A stretch of DNA of 64,000 nucleotides. It comes from Mycobacterium sp. 852002-51057_SCH5723018 (lineage in GTDB: Bacteria; Actinomycetota; Actinomycetes; Mycobacteriales; Mycobacteriaceae). The stretch spans positions 103,421-167,420 of the forward strand of contig NZ_LZIR01000111.1 in the NCBI RefSeq assembly GCF_001667035.1, in the 5' to 3' direction. A program made the position numbers and the translations under genes. Shown here in pieces: positions 8,910 through 18,300 of this stretch. Below the pieces are notes generated by a model. The model did not search any database. It was given only the letters and a program-made list of their open reading frames with translations, and was not told the origin of the DNA. Within the stretch, counting starts at the first letter, position 1, and each line of letters begins with the position of its first letter.

Positions 8910-9844
8910 CGCGTATACGTTCGGGCTCGATGGTCGCGGGCGGCCTCAACTGGGACAGCCTGCCACTTCGGCTCTTTGCCGGCGGCAACGCCAAGTTCTG
9001 GGATCCGGCCGACATCGACTTCTCCCGTGACCGCGCGGACTGGGAGGCGTTGTCGGACGACGAACGCGACTACGCCACCCGGCTGTGCGCCGAGTTCATC
9101 GCGGGGGAGGAGGCGGTGACCGAGGACATCCAGCCGTTCATGTCCGCGATGCGGGTCGAGGGCCGGCTGGGCGACGAGATGTATTTGACGCAGTTTGCGT
9201 TCGAGGAGGCCAAGCACGTCCAGGTGTTCCGCATGTGGCTCGACGCCGTCGGGGTCACCGAAGACCTGCACGCCTACCTCGACGACATCCCCACCTACCG
9301 CACCATCTTCTACGAGGAGCTGCCGGACTGCCTCAACGCGTTGTCGGTCGATCCTTCCCCGGCCGCCCAGGTCCGGGCGTCGGTGACCTACAACCACATG
9401 GTCGAAGGAATGCTGGCGCTGACCGGCTACTTCAGCTGGCACAAGATCTGCGCGGACCGCGGCATCCTGCCCGGCGTGCAGGAGCTGGTCCGGCGCATCG
9501 GGGACGACGAGCGGCGCCACATGGCGTGGGGCACCTTCACCTGCCGGCGCCACGTCGCCGCCGACGACGCCAACTGGACGGTGTTCGAGACCCGCATGAA
9601 CGAGCTCATGCCGCTCGGCTTGCGCCTCATCGAAGAGGGCTTCTCCCTCTACGACCCGATGCCCTTCGGCCTGTCGGTGGACGAGTTCATGGCCTACGCC
9701 TCCGACAAGGGGATGCGACGCTTCGGCACCATCGCCAGCGCGCGCGGGCGTCCGGTCGCCGAGATCGACCTCGACTACTCGCCGCTGCACCTCGAGGACA
9801 CCTTCGCCGACGAGGACGAAAAGACGCTGGCCGGCGCCCATTGA
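8906..9844 (+). CDS. R2-like ligand-binding oxidase (R2lox, Mn/Fe), Rv0233-like
   Basis: 312 residues with a ferritin-like four-helix fold. Every residue known for M. tuberculosis R2lox is conserved at the same number. The metal ligands are Glu68, Glu101, His104, Glu167, Glu202 and His205. The Val71-Tyr162 pair that forms the ether cross-link is also present. It is often mis-annotated as ribonucleotide reductase NrdB, but these residues mark the oxidase that assembles a Mn/Fe cofactor and binds a long-chain fatty acid. The physiological substrate is unknown. It is the last gene of the tetR unit, and a hairpin lies just downstream. Confidence 0.93.
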   Translation: MTRIRSGSMVAGGLNWDSLPLRLFAGGNAKFWDPADIDFSRDRADWEALSDDERDYATRLCAEFIAGEEAVTEDIQPFMSAMRVEGRLGDEMYLTQFAFEEAKHVQVFRMWLDAVGVTEDLHAYLDDIPTYRTIFYEELPDCLNALSVDPSPAAQVRASVTYNHMVEGMLALTGYFSWHKICADRGILPGVQELVRRIGDDERRHMAWGTFTCRRHVAADDANWTVFETRMNELMPLGLRLIEEGFSLYDPMPFGLSVDEFMAYASDKGMRRFGTIASARGRPVAEIDLDYSPLHLEDTFADEDEKTLAGAH

Positions 9845-9853
9845 GCGCGCCGA

Positions 9854-9905
9854 GTGTGGGCCCTACGTAGGTGGATCGCCTCGGATTCGTCCGTAGGCCC
9901 CACAC
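9854..9905. terminator. Hairpin between convergent R2lox and gabD1
   Basis: Arms 9854-9867 (GTGTGGGCCCTACG) and 9892-9905 pair with one mismatch around a 24-base loop. There is no T-tract. Its position between two convergent genes suggests a shared bidirectional terminator of the tract-less type common in mycobacteria. Confidence 0.5.
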
Positions 9906-9926
9906 GCGGCGGTTAGCGGTAACGCG

Positions 9927-11345
9927 TCACTCGACCTTCTTGCCGCCGCCGGAATCGCCGCTCTCGGCCGAGCCCACCCAGACGGTCTTGGCGTTGCAGA
10001 ACTCGCGGATCCCGAGGCCCGCGAGCTCGCGCCCGTAGCCCGATCGCTTGACGCCGCCGAACGGCAATTCGGGGTAGGACACGGTCATTCCGTTGATGAA
10101 GACCTGGCCGGCCTCGATGTCGTCGATGAAGCGCTGTTGCTCGGCCTCGTCGCGGGTCCAGGCGTTGGAGCCAAGGCCGAAGGTCGTGGCGTTGGCGATC
10201 TCGATGGCGTCGTCGATGTCGGCGGCGCGATAGATCGAGGCCACCGGGCCGAACACCTCTTCGGTGTAGAGGGCCATGTCCTTGGTGATGTCGGTGACCA
10301 CCGTCGGCGGGTAGAACCACCCCGGCCGGTCGAGAGGCTTGCCGCCGCAGCGGATCGTCGCGCCGGCCGCGGCCGCGTCGTCGACCTGCTTGGCCACGTC
10401 GTCGCGGCCCGACTCGGTGGCCAGCGGGCCGACGTCGGTGTCCGGGTCGGTCGGGTCGCCGACCCGCAACGCCTGCGCCCGCTCGACGAACTTCTCGACG
10501 AACTCGTCGTAGATGTCGGCGTGGGCGATGAACCGTTTGGCCGCGATGCAGGACTGGCCGTTGTTCTGCACGCGGGCGGTGACCGCGGTCTTGACCGCCT
10601 CGTCCAGGTCGGCCGACGGCATCACGATGAACGGGTCGCTGCCGCCGAGCTCGAGCACCGAGGGCTTGATCTCCTCGCCCGCGATGGCTCCGACCGACTG
10701 GCCGGCCGGCTCGCTGCCGGTGAGCGTGACCGCCGCGACCCGCGGGTCGCGCAGGATCTTCTCCACGGCGCCCGAGGGAACGAGCAGCGTCTGAAAGCAG
10801 CCCTCCGGGAAGCCGCCGCGGGCGATGACGTCGGCCAGATACAGCGCGCACTGCGGCACGTTCGACGCGTGCTTGAGGATCCCGACGTTGCCGGCCATCA
10901 GCGCCGGCGCCGCGAATCGGACCGCCTGCCACAGCGGGAAATTCCACGGCATGACGGCCAGCACCACCCCCAGCGGCTGCCACCGGGTGTAGGCCTTCGT
11001 CGCGCCCACCTTGCCCGCGTCGGCCGGCTCGTCGGCCAGCATCTTTTCGGCGTTCTCGGCGTAGTAGCGGAATCCCTTGGCGCACTTGATCGCCTCGGCC
11101 TTCGCCGAGGCCACCGTCTTACCCATCTCCAGGGTCATCATGGCGGCGGTCTGGTCGGCCTCGGCCTCCAGCAGGTCGGCGGTGGCGTTCGCCCACTCGG
11201 CGCGCTGGGCGAAGGTGGTGGAGCGTCGGTAGTCGAGGAAGCGCTCGTGGGCGCGGGCGATGGCCGCCTCGACTTCGTCGTCGGTTGCCGGGTTGAAGGT
11301 CTGGACCGTCTCCCCGGTGGCCGGGTTGATCGTGGCGATGGGCAC
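9927..11345 (-). CDS. gabD1: Succinate-semialdehyde dehydrogenase GabD1
   Basis: 472 residues from GTG 11345 (GAAGGA eight bases upstream). This is an aldehyde dehydrogenase with the general base Glu232 in LELGGSDPF and the catalytic Cys266 in NNGQSCIAAK, plus the MPWNFPLWQ cofactor motif near 132. It is nearly identical in plan to Rv0234c. It oxidises succinate semialdehyde to succinate with NAD(P)+. In M. tuberculosis this was proposed to bypass 2-oxoglutarate dehydrogenase together with a thiamine-diphosphate decarboxylase. A Gly/Ser/Lys-rich tail of about 15 residues extends past the usual end. It is divergent by 77 bp from a thiamine-diphosphate enzyme. Confidence 0.93.
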   Translation of the reverse strand: MPIATINPATGETVQTFNPATDDEVEAAIARAHERFLDYRRSTTFAQRAEWANATADLLEAEADQTAAMMTLEMGKTVASAKAEAIKCAKGFRYYAENAEKMLADEPADAGKVGATKAYTRWQPLGVVLAVMPWNFPLWQAVRFAAPALMAGNVGILKHASNVPQCALYLADVIARGGFPEGCFQTLLVPSGAVEKILRDPRVAAVTLTGSEPAGQSVGAIAGEEIKPSVLELGGSDPFIVMPSADLDEAVKTAVTARVQNNGQSCIAAKRFIAHADIYDEFVEKFVERAQALRVGDPTDPDTDVGPLATESGRDDVAKQVDDAAAAGATIRCGGKPLDRPGWFYPPTVVTDITKDMALYTEEVFGPVASIYRAADIDDAIEIANATTFGLGSNAWTRDEAEQQRFIDDIEAGQVFINGMTVSYPELPFGGVKRSGYGRELAGLGIREFCNAKTVWVGSAESGDSGGGKKVE

Positions 11346-11422
11346 GCTGACATCCTTCGTTTAGTCGTTGAAACCGTCCACTACCCAGCCTGCCACTATC
11401 GTGGCCTTCAGGGAGGTGCCGG

Positions 11423-13069
11423 ATGAGCAAAGCGGCCGAGCTGATGGTCAAGTGCCTGGAAAACGAGGGCGTCGCCGTGGTCTTCGGGCTGCCGGGGGAG
11501 GAGAACATCCGCTTCGTGCAGGCGCTGGCGTCCTCGGACATCCGCTACGTGCTCACCCGCCACGAGCAGGCCGCGGCGTTCATGGCCGAGATGTACGGGC
11601 GCGTCACCGGCCGCGCCGCGGTGGTGTCGACCACGTTGGGGCCGGGCGCGATCAACATGCAGCTCGGCGTCGCCGACGCCACCAGCGACAGCACCCCGAT
11701 GGTCGCGATCTCGGCGCAGGTCGGCCAGAACCGTCAGTTCAAGGAATCGCACCAATACGTCGACCTGGTGTCGATGTTCGCCCCGATCACCCGGTGGGCG
11801 GCGGGCATCCCCACCGCGCAGGCGATACCCGAGATGTTCCGCAAGGCCTTCAAGGTCGCCGAGGCCGAGCGTCCGGCCGCGGTCTACCTCGCCGTGCCCG
11901 AGCATATCGACGCAGACGATACGGAATACGACCTGAACCCGTTGCCGCGCAACGTTGTTCGCCCCGACGCGCCGGCGGCGCGCCAGGTGGAGCGCGCCGT
12001 CGACATCCTGCGCCAGGCGAAGCGACCGGTGGCGCTGGCCGGGCACGGCGCCGCCCGCGCCGATGCCACCAAGGCCCTGCTCCGCTTCTCCGAGCAATTC
12101 GGCATCCCGGTGGCCAACACCTTCCACGGCAAGGGCGTCATGCCCGACGACCACCCCAACAGCATCGGCACCCTCGGCTTCATGCGGCACGACTACGTCA
12201 ACTTCGGCTTCGACAACGCCGACGTGGTGATCGCGATCGGCTACGAGCTGCAGGAGTTCGACCCGGTCCGGATCAACCCGCAGGCCGACAAGAAGATCAT
12301 CCACATTCATCGCTTCCCGGCCGAGGTCGACGCGCACTATTCGGTGGACGTCGGCATCATCGGCGACATCAGCGCCTCGCTGGACGCGCTCACCGACGCG
12401 CTCGAGGGCCACGCCTACGAGGCCGACCCCGACGTCCCCGGCTTCGGCATGCTGGCCGAGGAATTCGAACGCGGACAACAGGATTCGCGCTACCCGCTGG
12501 CGCCCGCGCGTGTCGTCGCCGACACCCGCGCCGCGCTGGGCCGCAGCGACGTGGTGCTGGTCGACACCGGCGCCACCAAGATGTGGATGGCGCGGCTCTA
12601 TCCGACCTACGAGCGGAACACCTGCCTGATTTCAAATGGCCTGTCCACCATGGGCTTTGCACTGCCGGGCGCCCTCGGCGTCAAGCTGGCGCTCCCGGAG
12701 TGCAAGGTGCTGGCCGTCGTCGGCGACGGCGCGTTCATGATGAATTCGCAGGAGATCGAGACCGCGGTGCGGGAGCGGATACCGCTGGTGGTGCTGATCT
12801 GGGATGACGGCGGCTACGGCCTCATCGAATGGAAGATGGATCTCGAACTCGGCGAGCACCACTACGTGAAATTCGGCAACCCCGACATCGTCAGCTACGC
12901 GGAAAGCTTCGGCGCCAAGGGATATCGCATCAACAGCGCCGACGAGCTGCTGCCCACGCTGCGGGCCGCGCTCGACGACGACGGCGTCTCGCTGATCAGC
13001 TGCCCCGTCGACTACTCGGAGAACCTGCGGTTGACCGACCGGCTCGGCGAGCTGGACGAGACGCTGTAA
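11423..13069 (+). CDS. Thiamine-diphosphate enzyme, catabolic acetolactate synthase-like
   Basis: 548 residues from ATG 11423 (GGGAGG upstream). The three-domain TPP enzyme fold is recognisable. The cofactor-activating glutamate is Glu48 in TRHEQAA. The pyrophosphate/Mg motif starts at VVGDGAFMMNSQEIE and ends in WDDGGYG, so the usual asparagine of the ligase-type motif is aspartate. Sequence is closest to AlsS-type acetolactate synthases that lack a regulatory subunit, and no small-subunit gene is present here. The divergent pairing with gabD1 raises the alternative that it decarboxylates a 2-oxo acid to an aldehyde that GabD1 consumes. I recall no homologue at this position in M. tuberculosis. 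Confidence 0.82.
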   Translation: MSKAAELMVKCLENEGVAVVFGLPGEENIRFVQALASSDIRYVLTRHEQAAAFMAEMYGRVTGRAAVVSTTLGPGAINMQLGVADATSDSTPMVAISAQVGQNRQFKESHQYVDLVSMFAPITRWAAGIPTAQAIPEMFRKAFKVAEAERPAAVYLAVPEHIDADDTEYDLNPLPRNVVRPDAPAARQVERAVDILRQAKRPVALAGHGAARADATKALLRFSEQFGIPVANTFHGKGVMPDDHPNSIGTLGFMRHDYVNFGFDNADVVIAIGYELQEFDPVRINPQADKKIIHIHRFPAEVDAHYSVDVGIIGDISASLDALTDALEGHAYEADPDVPGFGMLAEEFERGQQDSRYPLAPARVVADTRAALGRSDVVLVDTGATKMWMARLYPTYERNTCLISNGLSTMGFALPGALGVKLALPECKVLAVVGDGAFMMNSQEIETAVRERIPLVVLIWDDGGYGLIEWKMDLELGEHHYVKFGNPDIVSYAESFGAKGYRINSADELLPTLRAALDDDGVSLISCPVDYSENLRLTDRLGELDETL

Positions 13070-13085
13070 CCCGCACCCGCGCGCA

Positions 13086-13517
13086 TCATGATGAGGGTGC
13101 CTGTTTGATCTGTATCTGGTCGGTTTGCGCGTATCCCGCCGGGTGCCCGCAGGCCGGAACGATGTAGACGTGCTGGGCTGTGCCGGCAAGGGAATCCGGA
13201 TCCCACGATAGGTGGGCGTTCGTGGCGTACTGGGCGTAACTGCCGTCCGCGCAATTCACGTTGTTGAGCGTGTCCATCACCCATTGACCATCGACCAACC
13301 GCGCCTGGCCGCCCCCGGCCCCGGCCTTGATATACACGCATCCGTCACCGCACGAACTGACCGTCCAATTGGTCGTGAAGGTCGCGCCGGCAGGGGTGGT
13401 CGCGGTCTCGACGTAACTGCCGTTCATGGTCGGTGTGTCGGCCCACGCTGTGCCGGCTGCCCCCGCAGCTAGACCGGCGAACACAGCAGTGGCGGCGAAG
13501 CCCCGTGCGATAGCCAT
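13086..13517 (-). CDS. Small exported protein of unknown function
   Basis: 143 residues from ATG 13517, chosen for GAAAGGA upstream over longer in-frame starts. Residues 1-27 form a Sec signal peptide (basic ARG, hydrophobic core, cleavage after TAWA). The mature part of about 116 residues has four cysteines (SSCGDGC, NVNC, PACGH), suggesting two disulfides in the periplasm or outside. It resembles small secreted mycobacterial proteins with no assigned function. A CRP-type palindrome lies 27 bp upstream of the start. Confidence 0.8.
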   Translation of the reverse strand: MAIARGFAATAVFAGLAAGAAGTAWADTPTMNGSYVETATTPAGATFTTNWTVSSCGDGCVYIKAGAGGGQARLVDGQWVMDTLNNVNCADGSYAQYATNAHLSWDPDSLAGTAQHVYIVPACGHPAGYAQTDQIQIKQAPSS

Positions 13518-13543
13518 GCTCTCGTTCCTTTCAGGTGCTCGGT

Positions 13544-13560
13544 TGTGATGGTCTATCACA
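13544..13560. promoter_or_regulatory. CRP/FNR-type palindrome upstream of the exported-protein gene
   Basis: TGTGAT and ATCACA form perfect arms around GGTCT. The half-sites match the mycobacterial CRP (Rv3676) recognition sequence, but the TGTGA/TCACA spacing is seven bases instead of the usual six. It lies 27 bp before the start at 13517. Confidence 0.4.
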
Positions 13561-13840
13561 GGTTGAGACTCACGGCGATTCGAAGAACTTCACTGCCTCG
13601 CCCAGGCCGGTGTCAGGGCGTCGCTGATCTGCTGCCCTGCCCGACGCTGAGCATGACGGTGACCATCCTGCGAGGCGGGACTGCGAAGAACTTCGTGGCG
13701 ATTGGACGCGTTTTGAAACTCACGAGTGCCAGTGCCGTTCTCGGGGCGGACCTCGACGATGACGCGGGCCGCCGAATCGCCACGGTGACGTTGGTATCGC
13801 AGCTCATCCGACATCACCAGGCTCGCCTGACCGGCCGCCC
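13561..13840. other. Non-coding gap, no convincing gene
   Basis: The gap between the exported-protein gene (start 13517) and the end of the lipase-maturation-factor gene (13841) is about 320 bp. Apart from the palindrome at 13544, all open frames here are short, lack a ribosome site and resemble nothing I know. The motif GAAGAACTTC occurs twice about 100 bp apart. I see no further structure. Confidence 0.4.
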
Positions 13841-15289
13841 TCAACCGGCGGGTGCCCTCGTCGCTTTCTCGAGCGCCACCGGCCGGACGTATCCACCGAT
13901 GAGGGCGCGATGCCACCACTGCCGCTCGCTTCGCAGCTCGGCGAACGTGGTGAACCGGTACTCGTACAGCTGCGCGCGCACATACCGCGGCGGCGAATCC
14001 GGAAACGGGTTGTGCCGCAACAGGCGCAGCGTCGGTCGGTCGTTGCGCAGCAGCCGCTGCAGCAGCGGCGTCAGCCACGCCTGCGCGTAGCCCGGCGAGA
14101 TGGCGGCGAACCACATCAGCCAGTCCAGCCGCAGGTGATACGGCGCCCATTGGCGGGGTAGCCGGCGCACGTCGCCGGGCTTGCCCTTGAATCCGTATTC
14201 CTTCCAGACGGTCTGCGGCGTGAGGCGCTCTTCGTCGGTGCCCTCGATCACCACCTCGCGGCGCTCGCGGCCGATGCTGCCGAATGCGCCGTAGGTGTTC
14301 ACCAGATGGAATGGGTTGAAGGACATGTTCATTCGCTGGCGCGGGGACAGCATGTTGCGCACCGGCCAGTAGCTCATGAACAGCACCGCGCCGGCGAGCG
14401 CGATCACCAGGCCCGCGAACCACAGCGGCGGCGCGTCCCAGGCGGGGTGCACCGGTAGCCGGATCAGCGCCGCTATCGACGCGTCGTCGATGGCGCTGAA
14501 CGCCAGGACGATCGTCACCCAATTGAGCCAGGCGAAGTTGCCCGAGGCCACCAGCCACAGCTGGGTGACCACGACGATCCCGGCGGCGACGCTGGCCACC
14601 GGCTGCGGCGCGAACAACCCGAACGGCACGATCAGTTGGGCGAAATGGTTCCCCGCCACCTCGACGCGGTGCAGCGGCCTCGGCAGGTGATGGAAGAACC
14701 AGCTCAACGGCCCGGGCATGGGCTGGGTCTCGTGGTGGTAGTACAGACAGGTCAGGTCGCGCCAGCACGGGTCGCCGCGCAGTTTGATCAGCCCGGCGCC
14801 GAACTCGACGCGGAACAGCAGCAACCGCGCCATCCAGAGCGTCAGCAGCGGGGGCGCCACCCGGTCATTGCCGAGGAAGATCATCAAGAAGCCGGCCTCC
14901 AGGAGCAGCGACTCCCAGCCGAACCCGTACCAAACCTGTCCCACGTTGACGATCGACAGGTACAGCACCCACAGCGTCAGCCACATCAGCATCGAGGCCC
15001 ACAGCGGCGCCAGATCGGCGGCGCCGGCGACGATGGCCGCCGACACCGCCGCGCCCAGCCAGGAGGCCCCCGCGAATAGCCGGTCGGAATAGCGAAGATG
15101 AAACAGGCTCGGCGTCCGCCAAAACGACTGCCTGGCCAAAAACCGTAGCACCGGCAGCATTCCGTGCTCCCCGATGAGCGCCCGGAACTGCAGCGCGGCC
15201 GCGACGAACGCGAGCACGTAGATGGCCGCGACGCCGCGCTCCAGCACCAGCCTGCCCAGCCAGTATTCGGGCGCCGAAAACCATCCCAT
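13841..15289 (-). CDS. Lipase maturation factor family membrane protein (Rv0235c-like)
   Basis: 482 residues from ATG 15289. GAGGAG sits eight bases upstream, and this gives the length I recall for Rv0235c. The protein has about five to six hydrophobic segments in the first 330 residues, then the characteristic soluble C-terminal part (WKEYGFKGKPGDVRRLPRQW, APYHLRLDWLMWFAA). In animals LMF1 is needed for lipase folding. The bacterial role is unknown. It sits downstream of aftD on the same strand with an 85-bp gap, suggesting shared transcription and an envelope role. Confidence 0.85.
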   Translation of the reverse strand: MGWFSAPEYWLGRLVLERGVAAIYVLAFVAAALQFRALIGEHGMLPVLRFLARQSFWRTPSLFHLRYSDRLFAGASWLGAAVSAAIVAGAADLAPLWASMLMWLTLWVLYLSIVNVGQVWYGFGWESLLLEAGFLMIFLGNDRVAPPLLTLWMARLLLFRVEFGAGLIKLRGDPCWRDLTCLYYHHETQPMPGPLSWFFHHLPRPLHRVEVAGNHFAQLIVPFGLFAPQPVASVAAGIVVVTQLWLVASGNFAWLNWVTIVLAFSAIDDASIAALIRLPVHPAWDAPPLWFAGLVIALAGAVLFMSYWPVRNMLSPRQRMNMSFNPFHLVNTYGAFGSIGRERREVVIEGTDEERLTPQTVWKEYGFKGKPGDVRRLPRQWAPYHLRLDWLMWFAAISPGYAQAWLTPLLQRLLRNDRPTLRLLRHNPFPDSPPRYVRAQLYEYRFTTFAELRSERQWWHRALIGGYVRPVALEKATRAPAG

Positions 15290-15374
15290 GGCGGTAACTC
15301 CTCGGGCGGTGGCGATCACACCGAGCCGTATATCCAGTCAAGCAGCAGGAGAACCGGTAGCCAACACCCGGAGG

Positions 15375-18300
15375 TCATTCGTCGGCGGCCGCGCGGCTCC
15401 CGGGGGACACCGTAACAAGCGACGCGGCGAGAACGGCGAGCGAAATCAGCGCCAGCAGTTGCACATTCGCCGAATGCCCGGCGTAACCGTCGACCGACCG
15501 CCAGGGATGGCGCGACAGCGCCGCCCCGGCCAGGATCAGCCCCCCAGCGCTCAGAGCGACGGTCGCGCCGTCGCGCCACCGTTGGCGGTGGCGCAACAAG
15601 TACCGCAGGCCCAGGGCGGCCCCGACCACCGCCACCCCCACCGCGCCCGCGATGACCGCCCCGGCGGCCAGGACCGCGACCGCCGCCCAGGCTCCCGATG
15701 GCCACGGTTGTGCGGGCGGGTCGTCGCTGCGCCCTCGCCGGGTGCGCCATAACGCCAGCGCGGCCAACAGCGGCAGCAGCGCCAGTCCCACGGCCAGCCC
15801 CGCGCGGTACAGCGTGTTGGAGGCGAAGGTCAGCGTGATGATGCCAGGGTCGCCCGCCGGCACCACCCAGCCCTGCTGCCAGCCGTTGACGGCGACCGGC
15901 GTCAGCCGGGTCCCGTTGCTGGTGCGCGCCACCCAGCCCGGGTTGATGCTTTCGGGGATGACCAGCACCCGGGAGGCGGCAGAGGCGGGGGCCCGCACCT
16001 CGCGCCGGCTCGGACCCCACGCGCCGGTAGTGGCGGGAGTCACGAAGGTGCCGGTAGCGCCGGGTACTTCGGCGGACCCGGGGGTCCAGAGCTGGGCCCC
16101 GTCCACGACGAACTGGGCGCCGGGGCTGATCAACAGCTCCTGTTGGCCCGCGGGCAGCGCGATCGGGTCGCGTTCACACGGCAGCGCGGCCACCGGTCCG
16201 CCATCCAGCAGGGCACCCGCGGTGGTGTGGATCGAGGTGTGCACGAACCTGCCGGCGACGGCGATGACCGGTCCCCCATCGCAGCCGACGGTGATCTCCC
16301 GGGACCGGTTGCGCGGGGCGTCGGCGGGCGCGATGGCGCCGCCGTCGGTGCCCAGCACCGCCACCTCGGCCAGCCCCGGCGGCTTGAGCTGGTCGAATCC
16401 CAAAGCGTTGCGGTCGATGACGTCTTGCCAGTCGAGCAGGCTGATGCTGACGGTGTCGGTCACCCTGGGTTGCAGAGACAGGGTCTGTGGTTCGCCCGGC
16501 TCGAGTTCCCGGACCTGGGGGCCGTCACCGAGGTTGACGGCCACCACCGTCGGGTGCGCCGGCAACTCGGACCGGCTGGGGACCAGGCGCAGCCCGGCGA
16601 CCTCGGTGGGCCGCGGCAGGGTGACGGTCAGCGTCGGCGGCGACTTGTGCTGCACCACGCGCTGCGGCGCCGTCCAGGCGGTGGCGGGGTCGCCGTCGGT
16701 GGCCGCATATGTCGATCCGAGTACGTCCACCACGTCCGAATCGCCTTGGGCCCGAGTGGTATTGGGCTCGGTGATCAGGTCGGCCAGCTTGGGGCCCTGC
16801 CGCGGCCGCACCCACAGCGTCGGGGTCACCGACACCGGGTCCGCGACGGTCAGGGTGCGGCTGAAGTTCACCGGCTCCTCCGGCGCCAGCGCCATCGACG
16901 CCGCGCAGCGCACGCCGTCGGGCCCCTGGGCGCAGCCCGGCCTGCCGAGCAGTTCGGATCCCAGATCCCACCCCGCGATCGCCGAGCCGGGCGGCGGCCC
17001 GGGCACCTGCACCGTGTGCCGCAGCGCCACCGGATGGGCGAATCCGGACGCGTCGTATTGGGTGATCGAGAGGTCGGTGATGCCGAACTGCACACCGGCC
17101 GACCCGTCGTCGGTGCCTGCGGCGGTGATGCGCACCCAGGGGGTTTCGCCGTAGGGCAACGCCGCGGCCACTGGCTTGCCGGGCTCGTCGAACCGCACCG
17201 TGGTGCTTCCGGTGGCGGTCTCGATCAGGATGCGGCGCACCTGGGCGCCGACCGTTGTGGCGCTGGGGGTGAGCGTGATCGCGCCATTGGTCAGCGGGTG
17301 GTCGAAATCCACCTGCAGCCATTGGCCCACGGCCGCCTGCAGCGCGTTGGAAACCCAGGCGGTGGCCGAGTCGCCGTCGATCGCGGCGGCGGGGTTGGTC
17401 GCCGGCGCGACGTCGGGCATCGCGGTGGAATCCGACGACGAGCTCGACACGGTGATCCGGCCCCCTGTCCAGGCGCCGTACACGGTATCGGCGCCCGGGG
17501 CCGGATAGTCGGGCACCCGGTTGTAGGTGTGCCGGGCATCCCCTGGCGCACGGATCGCCGACGAATGTTGGTCGACGCGGCCGTAGTCGATCTCGCGGGC
17601 CACCGGGGAGTCGGTGACGGTCACCCCGGCGCCCGGGGGCAGGCCGGCCCCGCGGGCATCCGGGGTCATCAGCACCGGCCCCAACGGCGGGTGGCCCAGC
17701 AGCCGCCGCCGCTCGTCGAGGCGCAGCAGCCCCTCCGGTCCGCCGTCGACCCGGGCCAGCCGCTCGGCGTCGACGAGGTAAGGGCCGCCGGGATCGCCCT
17801 GCACGGCGACGCGGTAGATCTCCACCGCCGGGTAGCGGGGGCGAAGCCCGCTGTCGGCGACGAAGCCCGCCAGCGTGCCGGGCCCGACCGGTGCGCCGAA
17901 CTGGGCCACCTTCTGCAGTCCCGGCGAGCCGTCGATGGCGCGGTGCACCAGGATGGGCCGCGCCGAGCGCGAGTTCTCCGGGTCCAGGTCGTTGCGCAGC
18001 ACCAAGTACGAAATACCTTGGCGGGCAAGGGTATCGGCCAGGCCGGCCGAGGGGCGTCCGGCGGCGAACAGGCGTTGCACCGAGTCCAGCGCCCGGATGG
18101 TCTGCGGCGGGGTCAACGGGATGGAGTCGCGGACCCCCCAGGGGCTGTCGCCGAGCACCTGCAGCGGCTCGTCGTGGCTGTTGCCCCACACCTGGGTGGC
18201 GAACGGCGCGCCCGGGACCACCAGCACGCGCCCGGGCGCCGGCGTGCCCTTGTTGTGTTCGCTGAGCCAATTGGCGGCGTCGTGCCAGTACCGGGGTATC

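Noticed and set aside
8906..9844. Annotation as ribonucleotide reductase beta subunit NrdB
   Set aside because: The Val71-Tyr162 pair and R2lox ligand set are present, and no nrdA is nearby. R2lox is the correct family.
13545..14090. Plus-strand frame of 181 codons before the lipase-maturation-factor gene
   Set aside because: No ribosome site, no recognisable domain, and the second half is antisense to a real gene.
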